Below, piece by piece: positions 25,001 to 37,810 of a DNA stretch of 64,000 nt. A program made the position numbers and the translations under genes. Numbering within the stretch: the first letter of the stretch is position 1; each line of letters begins with the position of its first letter. Below the pieces are notes generated by a model, which was not told where the DNA came from, did not search any database, and was given only the letters and a program-made list of their open reading frames with translations. The stretch comes from Alitta virens. Its lineage: Eukaryota; Annelida; Polychaeta; Phyllodocida; Nereididae. The stretch lies in assembly GCA_932294295.1 (NCBI GenBank), contig OW028580.1, positions 8,957,374 to 9,021,373 of the forward strand, in the 5' to 3' direction.

Positions 25001-27208
25001 GTGCGATCATTGAGTTTGACTATTCTGAGATGATTGATCATTGAGTCTGACTATTCTGAGTTGATCAAACATTCAGTATGACCAATCTGAGTTAATCAAA
25101 CATTGAGTCCAACCATTTTGGTTTGAATGAAAATTGAGTTTGACAATTCTGAAATGTTCGATCATTGAGTTTGACTATTCTGATTTGGTCAAACATTTAG
25201 TATGACCATTCTGAGCTAATCAAACATTGAGTCCAACCATTTTGATTTGAATGTACACTGACTTTGACAATTCTGAAATGATTGATTATTGAGCTTGACA
25301 ATTCTGAGATGATCGATCATTGAGTTTGACTATTCTGAGTTCATCAAACATTCAGTATGACCATTCTGAGCTAATCAAACATTGAGTCCAACCATTTTGG
25401 TTTGAATGAAAATTGAGTTTGACAATTCTGAAATGTTCGATCATTGAGTTTGACAATTCTGAAATCTTCGATCATTGAGTTTGACTATTCTGATTTGGTC
25501 AAACATTTAGTATGACCATTCTGAGCTTATCAAACATTGAGTCCAACCATTTTGGTTTGAATGAAAATTGAGTTTGACAATTCTGAAATGTTCGATCATT
25601 GAGTTTGACTATTCTGAGTTGATCAAACATTCAGTATGACCATTCTGAATTAATCAAACATTGAGTCCAACCATTTTGGTTTGAATGTAAATTGAGTTTG
25701 ACAATTCTGAAATGTTCGATCATTGAGTTTGACAATTCTGAGATGATCGATCATTGAGTCTGACTATTCTGAGTTCATGAAACATTCAGTATGACCATTC
25801 TGAGCTAATCAAACATTGAGTCCCACCATTTTGATTTTATTGAACACTGAGTTTGAAAATTCTGAAATGATCGATCATTGAGTTTGACTATTCTGAGTTG
25901 ATCAAACATTCAGTACGACCTTTCTGATTTAATCAAACATTGAGTCCAACCATTTTGGTTTGATGAAAATTGAGTTTGACAATTCTGAAATGTTCAGTCA
26001 TTGTGTTTGATAATTCTGAGATGATCGATCATTGAGTCTGACTATTCTGAGTTCATCAAACATTCAGTATGACCATTCTGAGATAATCAAACATTGAGTC
26101 CAACCATTTTGGTTTGAATGAAAATTGAGTTTGACAATTCTGAAATGTTTGATCATTGAGTTTGACTATCCTGAGTTGATCAAACATTCAGTATGACCAT
26201 TCTGAATTAATCAAACATTGAGTCCAACCATTTTGGTTTAAATTAAAATTGAGTTTGACAATTCTGAAATGTTGGATCATTGAGTTTGACAATTCTGAGA
26301 TGATTGATCATTGAGTCTGACTATTCTGAGTTGATCAGACAATCTGTTTGACCAATCTGAGTTAATCAAACATTCAGTCCAACCATTTTGGTTTGATTGA
26401 AAATTGAGTTTGACAATTCTGAAATGTTCGATCATTGAGTTTGACTATTCTGATTTGGTCAAACATTCAGTATGATCATTCTGAATTAATCAAACATTGA
26501 GTCCAACCATTTTGGTTTGAATGAAAATTGAGTTTGACAATTCTGAAATGTTCGATCATTGAGTTTGACTATTCTGAGTTGATCAAACATTCAGTACGAC
26601 CTTTCTGATTTAATCAAACATTGAGTCCAACCATTTTGGTTTGATGAAAATTGAGTTTGACAATTCTGAAATGTTCAGTCATTGTGTTTGATAATTCTGA
26701 GATGATCGATCATTGAGTCTGACTATTCTGAGTTCATCAAACATTCAGTATGACCATTCTGAGATAATCAAACATTGAGTCCAACCATTTTGGTTTGAAT
26801 GAAAATTGAGTTTGACAATTCTGAAATGTTCGATCATTGAGTTTGACTATCCTGAGTTGATCAAACATTCAGTATGACCATTCTGAATTAATCAAACATT
26901 GAGTCCAACCATTTTGGTTTGAATGAAAATTGAGTTTGACAATTCTGAAATGTTGGATCATTGAGTTTGACCATTCTGAGCTAATCAAACATTGAGTCCA
27001 ACCATTTTGGTTTGATTGAAAATTGAGTTTGACAATTCTGAAAAGTTCGATCAATGAGTTTGACTATTCTGATTTGGTCAAATATTTAGTATGACCATTC
27101 TGAGCTAATCAAACATTGAGTCCAACCATTTTGATTTGAATGTACACTGACTTTGACAATTCTGAAATGATCAATTATTGAGTTTGACAATTCTGAGATG
27201 ATCGATCA
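22065..27208. repeat. Higher-order copy H8 (166 units, 5,144 bp)
   Basis: The longest copy here. It contains an 868-bp tandem duplication (23,330-25,065) and two copies of the 681-bp block, hence two 30-bp units (25940, 26621). From about 12,900 of H4 onward it aligns with H4 at a constant 12,643 bp, shown by the shared TTCATGAAAC (13131 and 25774). Confidence 0.85.
23330..25065. repeat. 868-bp tandem duplication (28 units x 2)
   Basis: CATTCTAAGC occurs at 23471 and 24339, exactly 868 bp apart, with matching surroundings. Copy 1 is about 23,330-24,197 and copy 2 about 24,198-25,065. The left limit is set by GACC versus GATC at 23,329/24,197. To the right, the next potential copy reads GAGCTAATC instead of AAGCTAATC. 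Confidence 0.85.
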
Positions 27209-29346
27209 TTCAGTTTGATAATTCTGAGATGATCGATCATTGAGTCTGACTATTCTGAGTTCATCAAACATTCAGTATGACCATTCTGAGATAATCAAAC
27301 ATTGAGTCCAACCATTTTGGTTTGAATGAAAATTGAGTTTGACAATTCTGAAATGTTCGATCATTGAGTTTGACTATTCTCAAAAGTTCGATCATTGAGT
27401 TTGAGTATTCTGATTTGGTCAAACATTCAGTATGACCATTCTGAGCTAATCAAACATTGAGTCCAACCATTTTGGTTTGAATGAAAATTGAGTTTGACAA
27501 TTCTGAAATGATCAATTATTGAGTTTGACAATTCTGAAATGTTCGGTCATTGTGTTTGATAATTCTGAGATGATCGATCATTGAGTCTGACTATTCTGAG
27601 TTCATCAAACATTCAGTATGACCATTCTGAGATAATCAAACATTGAGTCCAACCATTTTGGTTTGAATGAAAATTGAGTTTGACAATTCTGAAATGTTCG
27701 ATCATTGAGTTTGACTATTCTGAGTTGATCAAACATTCAGTATGACCATTCTGAATTAATCAAACATTAAGTCCAACCATTTTGGTTTGAATGAAAATTG
27801 AGTTTGACAATTCTGAAATGTTCGATCATTGAGTTTGACAATTCTGAGATGATTGATCATTGAGTCTGACTATTCTGAGTTGATCAGACATTCTGTTTGA
27901 CCAATCTGAGTTAATCAAACAATCAGTCCAACCATTTTGGTTTGATTGAAAATTGAGTTTGACAATTCTGAAATATTCGATCATTGAGTTTGACTATTCT
28001 GATTTGGTCAAACATTCAGTATGATCATTCTGAATTAATCAAACATTGAGTCCAACCATTTTGGTTTGAATGAAAATTGAGTTTGACAATTCTGAAATGT
28101 TCGATCATTGAGTTTGACAATTCTGAAAAGTTCGATCATTGAGTTTGAGTATTCTGATTTGGTCAAACATTTAGTATGACCATTCTGAGCTAATCAAACA
28201 TTGAGTCCAACCATTTTGGTTTGAATGAAAATTGAGTTTGACAATTCTGAAATGTTCGATCATTGAGTTTGACTATTCTGAGTTGATCAAACATTCAGTA
28301 TGACCATTCTGAGTTGATCAAACATTCTGTATGACCATTCTGAGTTAATCAAACATTGAGTCCCACCATTTTGGTTTGAATGAAAATTGAGTTTGACAAT
28401 TCTGAAATGTTCGATCATTGAGTTTGACTATTCTGAGTTGATCAAACATTCAGTATGACCATTCTGAATTAATCAAACATTGAGTCCAACCATTTTGGTT
28501 TGAATGTAAATTGAGTTTGACAATTCTGAAATGTTCGATCATTGAGTTTGACAATTCTGAGAAGATCGATCATTGAGTCTGACTATTCTGAGTTCATCAA
28601 ACATTCAGTATGACCATTCTGAGCTAATCAAACATTGAGTCCCACCATTTTGATTTTATTGAACACTGAGTTTGAAAATTCTGAAATGATCGATCATTGA
28701 GTTTGACTATTCTGAGTTGATCAAACATTCAGTACGACCTTTCTGATTTAATCAAACATTGAGTCCAACCATTTTGGTTTGATGAAAATTGAGTTTGACA
28801 ATTCTGAAATGTTCAGTCATTGTGTTTGATAATTCTGAGATGATCGATCATTGAGTCTGACTATTCTGAGTTCATCAAACATTCAGTATGACCATTCTGA
28901 GATAATCAAACATTGAGTCCAACCATTTTGGTTTGAATGAAAATTGAGTTTGACAATTCTGAAATGTTCGATCATTGAGTTTGACTATCCTGAGTTGATC
29001 AAACATTCAGTATGACCATTCTGAATTAATCAAACATTGAGTCCAACCATTTTGGTTTGAATGAAAATTGAGTTTGACAATTCTGAAATGTTGGATCATT
29101 GAGTTTGACCATTCTGAGCTAATCAAACATTGAGTCCAACCATTTTGGTTTGATTGAAAATTGAGTTTGACAATTCTGAAAAGTTCGATCAATGAGTTTG
29201 ACTATTCTGATTTGGTCAAATATTTAGTATGACCATTCTGAGCTAATCAAACATTGAGTCCAACCATTTTGATTTGAATGTACACTGACTTTGACAATTC
29301 TGAAATGATCAATTATTGAGTTTGACAATTCTGAGATGATCGATCA
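27209..29346. repeat. Higher-order copy H9 (69 units, 2,138 bp)
   Basis: Same length and order as H5; its marker unit begins TTCAGT, a private change. One 30-bp unit at 28759. Other private bases include AGAAGATCG near 28,560 and CATTAAGTCC near 27,768. Confidence 0.85.
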
Positions 29347-31271
29347 TTGAGTTTGATAATTCTGAGATGATCGATCATTGAGTCTGACTATTCTGAGTTC
29401 ATCAAACATTCAGTATGACCATTCTGAGATAATCAAACATTGAGTCCAACCATTTTGGTTTGAATGAAAATTGAGTTTGACAATTCTGAAATGTTCGATC
29501 ATTGAGTTTGACTATTCTCAAAAGTTCGATCATTGAGTTTGAGTATTCTGATTTGGTCAAACATTCAGTATGACCATTCTGAGCTAATCAAACATTGAGT
29601 CCAACCATTTTGGTTTGAATGAAAATTGAGTTTGACAATTCTGAAATGATCAATTATTGAGTTTGACAATTCTGAAATGTTCGGTCATTGTGTTTGATAA
29701 TTCTGAGATGATCGATCATTGAGTCTGACTATTCTGAGTTCATCAAACATTCAGTATGACCATTCTGAGATAATCAAACATTGAGTCGAACCATTTTGGT
29801 TTGAATGAAAATTGAGTTTGACAATTCTGAAATGTTCGATCATTGAGTTTGACTATTCTGAGTTGATCAAACATTCAGTATGACCATTTTGAATTAATCA
29901 AACATTGAGTCCAACCATTTTGGTTTGAATGAAAATTGAGTTTGACAATTCTGAAATGTTCGATCATTGAGTTTGACAATTCTGAGATGATTGATCATTG
30001 AGTCTGACTATTCTGAGTTGATCAGACATTCTGTTTGACCAATCTGAGTTAATCAAACATTCAGTCCAACCATTTTGGTTTGATTGAAAATTGAGTTTGA
30101 CAATTCTGAAATATTCGATCATTGAGTTTGACTATTCTGATTTGGTCAAACATTCAGTATGATCATTCTGAATTAATCAAACATTGAGTCCAACCATTTT
30201 TGTTTGAATGAAAATTGAGTTTGACAATTCTGAAATGTTCGATCATTGAGTTTGACAATTCTGAAAAGTTCGATCATTGAGTTTGAGAATTCTGATTTGG
30301 TCAAACATTTAGTATGACCATTCTGAGCTAATCAAACATTGAGTCCAACCATTTTGGTTTGAATGAAAATTGAGTTTGACAATTCTGAAATGTTCGATCA
30401 TTGAGTTTGACTATTCTGAGTTGATCAAACATTCAGTATGACCATTCTGAGTTGATCAAACATTCTGTATGACCATTCTGAGTTAATCAAACATTGAGTC
30501 CCACCATTTTTGTTTGAATGAAAATTGAGTTTGACAATTCTGAAATGTTCGATCATAGAGTTTGACAAATCTCAGATGATCGATCGTTGAGTCTGACTAT
30601 TCTGAGTTGATCAAACATTCAGTATAACCATTCTGAGTTGATCAAACATTCTGTATGACCATTCTGAATTAATCAAACATTGAGTCCAACCATTTTGGTT
30701 TGAATGAAAATTGAGTTTGACAATTCTGAAATGTGCGATCATTGATTTTGACTATTCTGAGATGATTGATCATTGAGTCTGACTATTCTGAGTTGATCAA
30801 ACATTCAGTATGACCAATCTGAGTTAATCAAACATTGAGTCCAACCATTTTGGTTTGAATGAAAATTGAGTTTGACAATTCTGAAATGTTCGATCATTGA
30901 GTTTGACTATTCTGATTTGGTCAAACATTTAGTATGACCATTCTGAGCTAATCAAACATTGAGTCCAACCATTTTGATTTGAATGTACACTGACTTTGAC
31001 AATTCTGAAATGATTGATTATTGAGCTTGACAATTCTGAGATGATCGATCATTGAGTTTGACTATTCTGAGTTCATCAAACATTCAGTATGACCATTCTG
31101 AGCTAATCAAACATTGAGTCCAACCATTTTGGTTTGAATGAAAATTGAGTTTGACAATTCTGAAATGTTCGATCATTGAGTTTGACAATTCTGAAATGTT
31201 CGATCATTGAGTTTGACTATTCTGATTTGGTCAAACATTTAGTATGACCATTCTGAGCTAATCAAACATTG
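29347..31271. repeat. Higher-order copy H10 (runs into the next block)
   Basis: Starts as the others. Near 30,590-30,630 it jumps from the GATCGATCGTTGAG position straight to the TATAACC position, an internal whole-unit loss relative to H2. It then merges with the left edge of the 6.5-kb block. It contains GAGAATTCTG near 30,285, an EcoRI-type GAATTC that I noticed nowhere else except near 59,022. Confidence 0.75.
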
Positions 31272-34200
31272 AGTCCAACCATTTTGGTTTGAATGAAAAT
31301 TGAGTTTGACAATTCTGAAATGTTCGATCATTGAGTTTGACTATTCTGAGTTGATCAAACATTCAGTATGACCATTCTGAATTAATCAAACATTGAGTCC
31401 AACCATTTTGGTTTGAATGTAAATTGAGTTTGACAATTCTGAAATGTTCGATCATTGAGTTTGACAATTCTGAGATGATCGATCATTGAGTCTGACTATT
31501 CTGAGTTCATCAAACATTCAGTATGACCATTCTGAGCTAATCAAACAATGAGTCCCACCATTTTGATTTTATTGAACACTGAGTTTGAAAATTCTGAAAT
31601 GATCGATCATTGAGTTTGACTATTCTGAGTTGATCAAACATTCAGTACGACCTTTCTGATTTAATCAAACATTGAGTCCAACCATTTTGGTTTGATGAAA
31701 ATTGAGTTTGACAATTCTGAAATGTTCAGTCATTGTGTTTGATAATTCTGAGATGATCGATCATTGAGTCTGACTATTCTGAGTTCATCAAACATTCAGT
31801 ATGACCATTCTGAATTAATCAAACATTGAGTCCAACCATTTTGGTTTAAATTAAAATTGAGTTTGACAATTCTGAAATGTTGGATCATTGAGTTTGACAA
31901 TTCTGAGATGATTGATCATTGAGTCTGACTATTCTGAGTTGATCAGACAATCTGTTTGACCAATCTGAGTTAATCAAACATTCAGTCCAACCATTTTGGT
32001 TTGATTGAAAATTGAGTTTGACAATTCTGAAATGTTCGATCATTGAGTTTGACTATTCCGATTTGGTCAAACATTCAGTATGATCATTCTGAATTAATCA
32101 AACATTGAGTCCAACCATTTTGGTTTGAATGAAAATTGAGTTTGACAATTCTGAAATGTTCGATCATTGAGTTTGACAATTCTGAGATGATCGATCATTG
32201 AGTCTGACTATTCTGAGTTGATCAAACATTCTGTTTGACCAATCTGAGTTAATCAAACATTCAGTCCAACCATTTTGGTTTGAATGAAAATTGAGTTTGA
32301 CAATTCTGAAATGTTAAATCATTGAGTTTGACTATTCTGAGTTGATCAAACATTTAGTATAACCATTCTGAGTTGATCAAACATTCTGTATGACCATTCT
32401 GAATTAATCAAACATTGAGTCCAACCATTTTGGTTTGAATGAAAATTGAGTTTGACAATTCTGAAATGTGCGATCATTGAGTTTGACTATTCTGAGATGA
32501 TTGATCATTGAGTCTGACTATTCTGAGTTGATCAAACATTCAGTATGACCAATCTGAGTTAATCAAACATTGAGTCCAACCATTTTGGTTTGAATGAAAA
32601 TTGAGTTTGACAATTCTGAAATGTTCGATCATTGAGTTTGACTATTCTGATTTGGTCAAACATTTAGTATGACCATTCTGAGCTAATCAAACATTGAGTC
32701 CAACCATTTTGATTTGAATGTACACTGACTTTGACAATTCTGAAATGATTGATTATTGAGCTTGACAATTCTGAGATGATCGATCATTGAGTTTGACTAT
32801 TCTGAGTTCATCAAACATTCAGTATGACCATTCTGAGCTAATCAAACATTGAGTCCAACCATTTTGGTTTGAATGAAAATTGAGTTTGACAATTCTGAAA
32901 TGTTCGATCATTGAGTTTGACAATTCTGAAATGTTCGATCATTGAGTTTGACTATTCTGATTTGGTCAAACATTTAGTATGACCATTTTGAGCTAATCAA
33001 ACATTGAGTCCAACCATTTTGGTTTGAATGAAAATTGAGTTTGACAATTCTGAAATGTTCGATCATTGAGTTTGACTATTCTGAGTTGATCAAACATTCA
33101 GTATGACCATTCTGAATTAATCAAACATTGAGTCCAACCATTTTGGTTTGAATGTAAATTGAGTTTGACAATTCTGAAATGTTCGATCATTGAGTTTGAC
33201 AATTCTGAGATGATCGATCATTGAGTCTGACTATTCTGAGTTCATCAAACATTCAGTATGACCATTCTGAGCTAATCAAACATTGAGTCCCACCATTTTG
33301 ATTTTATTGAACACTGAGTTTGAAAATTCTGAAATGATCGATCATTGAGTTTGACTATTCTGAGTTCATCAAACATTCAGTATGACCATTCTGAGATAAT
33401 CAAACATTGAGTCCAACCATTTTGGTTTGAATGAAAATTGAGTTTGACAATTCTGAAATGTTCGATCATTGAGTTTGACAATTCTGAGATGATTGATCAT
33501 TGAGTCTGACTATTCTGAGTTGATCAGACAATCTGTTTGACCAATCTGAGTTAATCAAACATTCAGTCCAACCATTTTGGTTTGATTGAAAATTGAGTTT
33601 GACAATTCTGAAATGTTCGATCATTGAGTTTGACTATTCTGATTTGGTCAAACATTCAGTATGATCATTCTGAATTAATCAAACATTGAGTCCAACCATT
33701 TTGGTTTGAATGAAAATTGAGTTTGACAATTCTGAAATGTTCGATCATTGAGTTTGACTATTCTGAGTTGATCAAACATTCAGTATGACCATTCTGAGCT
33801 AATCAAACATTGAGTCCCACCATTTTGATTTTATTGAACACTGAGTTTGAAAATTCTGAAATGTTCGATCATTGAGTTTGACTATTCTGAGTTGATCAAA
33901 CATTCAGTATGACCATTCTGAATTAATCAAACATTGAGTCCAACCATTTTGGTTTGAATGAAAATTGAGTTTGACAATTCTGAAATGTCCGATCATTGAG
34001 TTTGACAATTCTGAGATGATCGATCATTGAGTCTGACTATTCTGAGTTGATCAAACATTCAGTATGACCATTCTGAGATAATCATACATTGAGTCCAACC
34101 ATTTTGGTTTGATTAAAAATTGAGTTTGACAATTCTGAAATGCTCGATCATTGAGTTTGACAATTCTGAAAAGTTCGATCATTGAGTTTGAGTATTCTGA

Positions 34201-37200
34201 TTTGGTCAAACATTTAGTATGACCATTCTGAGCTAATCAAACATTGAGTCCAACCATTTTGGTTTGAATGAAAATTGAGTTTGACAATTCTGAAATGTTT
34301 GATCATAGAGTTTGACTATTCTGAGTTGATCAAACATTCAGTATGACCATTCTGAATTAATCAAACATTGAGTCCAACTATTTTGGTTTGATTGAAAATT
34401 GAGTTTGACAATTCTGAAATGTTCGATCATTGAGTTTGACAATTCTGAGATGATCGATCATTGAGTCTGACTATTCTGAGTTGATCAAACATTCAGTATG
34501 ACCAATCTGAGATAATCATACATTGAGTCCAACCATTTTGGTTTGATTAAAAATTGAGTTTGACAATTCTGAAATGTTCGATCATTGAGTTTGACTATTC
34601 TGATTTGGTCAAACATTTAGTATGACCATTCTGAGCTAATCAAACATTGAGTCCAACCATTTTGGTTTGGTTGAAAATTGAGTTTGACAATTCTGAAAAG
34701 TTCGATCATTGAGTTTGACTATTCTGATTTGGTCAAACATTTAGTATGACCATTCTGAGCTAATCAAACAATGAGTCCAACCATTTTGATTTGAATGTAT
34801 ACTGACTTTGACAATTCTGAAATGATCGATTATTGAGTTTGACAATTCTGAGATGATCGATCATTGAGTTTGACTATTCTGAGTTCATCAAACATTCAGT
34901 ATGACCATTCTGAGTTAATCAAACATTGAGTCCAACCATTTTGGTTTGAATGAAAATTGAGTTTGACAATTCTGAAATGTTCGATCATTGAGTTTGACTA
35001 TTCTCAAAAGTTCGATCATTGAGTTTGAGTATTCTGATTTGGTCAAACATTCAGTATGACCATTCTGAGCTAATCAAACATTGAGTCCAACCATTTTGGT
35101 TTGAATGAAAATTGAGTTTGACAATTCTGAAATGTTCGATCATTGAGTTTGACTATTCTGAGTTGATCAAACATTCAGTATGACCATTCTGAGCTAATCA
35201 AACATTGAGTCCCACCATTTTGATTTTATTGAACACTGAGTTTGAAAATTCTGAAATGTTCGATCATTGAGTTTGACTATTCTGAGTTGATCAAACATTC
35301 AGTATGACCATTCTGAATTAATCAAACATTGAGTCCAACCATTTTGGTTTGAATGAAAATTGAGTTTGACAATTCTGAAATGTTCGATCATTGAGTTTGA
35401 CAATTCTGAAATGTTCGATCATTGAGTTTGACTATTCTGATTTGGTCAAACATTTAGTATGACCATTCTGAGCTAATCAAACATTGAGTCCAACCATTTT
35501 GGTTTGATTGAAAATTGAGTTTGACAATTCTGAAAAGTTCGATCATTGAGTTTGACTATTCTGATTTGGTCAAACATTTAGTATGACCATTCTGAGCTAA
35601 TCAAACATAGAGTCCAACCATTTTGATTTGAATGTACACTGACTTTGACAATTCTGAAATGATCGATTATTGAGTTTGACAATTCTGAGATGATCGATCA
35701 TTGAGTTTGACTATTCTGAGTTCATCAAACATTCAGTATGACCATTCTGAGTTAATCAAACATTGAGTCCAACCATTTTGGTTTGAATGAAAATTGAGTT
35801 TGACAATTCTGAAATGTTCGATCATTGAGTTTGACTATTCTGAGTTGATCAAACATTCAGTATGACCATTCTGAATTAATCAAACATTGAGTCCAACCAT
35901 TTTGGTTTGAATGAAAATTGAGTTTGACAATTCTGAAATGTTCGATCATTGAGTTTGACAATTCTGAGATGATCGATCATTGAGTCTGACTATTCTGAGT
36001 TGATCAAACATTCTGTTTGACCAATCTGAGTTAATCAAACATTCAGTCCAACCATTTTGGTTTGAATGAAAATTGAGTTTGACAATTCTGAAATGTTAAA
36101 TCATTGAGTTTGACTATTCTGAGTTGATCAAACATTCAGTATAACCATTCTGAGTTGATCAAACATTCTGTATGACCATTCTGAGTTAATCAAACATTGA
36201 GTCCCACCATTTTGGTTTGAATAAAAAATGAGTTTGACAATTCTGAAATGTTCGAACATAGAGTTTGACAAATCTGAGATGATCGATCATTGAGTCTGAC
36301 TATTCTGAGTTGATCAAACATTCAGTATGACCATTCTGAATTAATCAAACATTGAGTCCAACCATTTTGGTTTGAATGAAAATTGAGTTTGACAATTCTG
36401 AAATGTTCGATCATTCAGTTTGACTATTCTGAGATGATTGATCATTGAGTCTGACTATTCTGAGTTGAACAAACATTCAGTATGACCAATCTGAGTTAAT
36501 CAAACATTGAGTCCAACCATATTGGTTTGAATGAAAATTGAGTTTGACAATTCTGAAATGTTCGATCGTTGAGTTTGACTATTCTGATTTGGTCAAACAT
36601 TTAGTATGACCATTCTGAGCTAATCAAACATTCAGTATGACCAATCTGAGTTAATCAAACATTGAGTCCAACCATTTTGATTTGAATGTACACTGACTTT
36701 GACAATTCTGAAATGATTGATTATTGAGCTTGACAATTCTGAGATGATCGATCATTGAGTTTGACTATTCTGAGTTCATCAAACATTCAGTATGACCATT
36801 CTGAGCTAATCAAACATTGAGTCCAACAATTTTGGTTTGAATGAAAATTGAGTTTGACAATTCTGAAATGTTCGATCATTGAGTTTGACAATTCTGAAAT
36901 GTTCGATCATTGAGTTTGACTATTCTGATTTGGTCAAACATTTAGTATGACCATTCTGAGCTAATCAAACATTGAGTCCAACCATTTTGGTTTGAATGAA
37001 AATTGAGTTTGACAATTCTGAAATGTTCGATCATTGAGTTTGACTATTCTGAGTTGATCAAACATTCAGTATGACCATTCTGAATTAATCAAACATTGAG
37101 TCCAACCATTTTGGTTTGAATGAAAATTGAGTTTGACAATTCTGAAATGTTCGATCATTGAGTTTGACAATTCTGAGATGATCGATCATTGAGTCTGACT

Positions 37201-37810
37201 ATTCTGAGTTCATCAAACATTCAGTATGACCATTCTGATCTAATCAAACATTGAGTCCCACCATTTTGATTTTATTGAACACTGAGTTTGAAAATTCTGA
37301 AATGATCATTCATTGAGTTTGACTATTCTGAGTTGATCAAACATTCAGTGTGACCTTTCTGATTTAATCAAACATTGAGTCCAACCATTTTGGTTTGATG
37401 AAAATTGAGTTTGACAATTCTGAAATGTTCAGTCATTGTGTTTGATAATTCTGAGATGATCGATCATTGAGTCTGACTATTCTGAGTTCATCAAACATTC
37501 AGTATGACCATTCTGAGATAATCAAACATTGAGTCCAACCATTTTGGTTTGAATGAAAATTGAGTTTGACAATTCTGAAATGTTCGATCATTGAGTTTGA
37601 CTATTCTGAGTTGATCAAACATTCAGTATGACCATTCTGAATTAATCAAACATTGAGTCCAACCATTTTGGTTTGAATGAAAATTGAGTTTGACAATTCT
37701 GAAATGTTCGATCATTGAGTTTGACAATTCTGAGATGATTGATCATTGAGTCTGACTATTCTGAGTTGATCAGACAATCTGTTTGACCAATCTGAGTTAA
37801 TCAAACATTC
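31272..37810. repeat. Large block L1 (6,539 bp)
   Basis: First copy of a tandem pair. Left limit from GAG versus CAG at 31,271/37,810. Private variants shared with L2: TATTCCGATTT at 32,051, TGTCCGATC near 33,987, TGCTCGATC at 34,141, CCAACTATT near 34,374, ATAAAAAATG at 36,221, TTCAGTGTGACC near 37,344. It lacks four units (124 bp) present in L2 at about 40,010-40,134. 30-bp units at 31672 and 37375. Confidence 0.85.
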
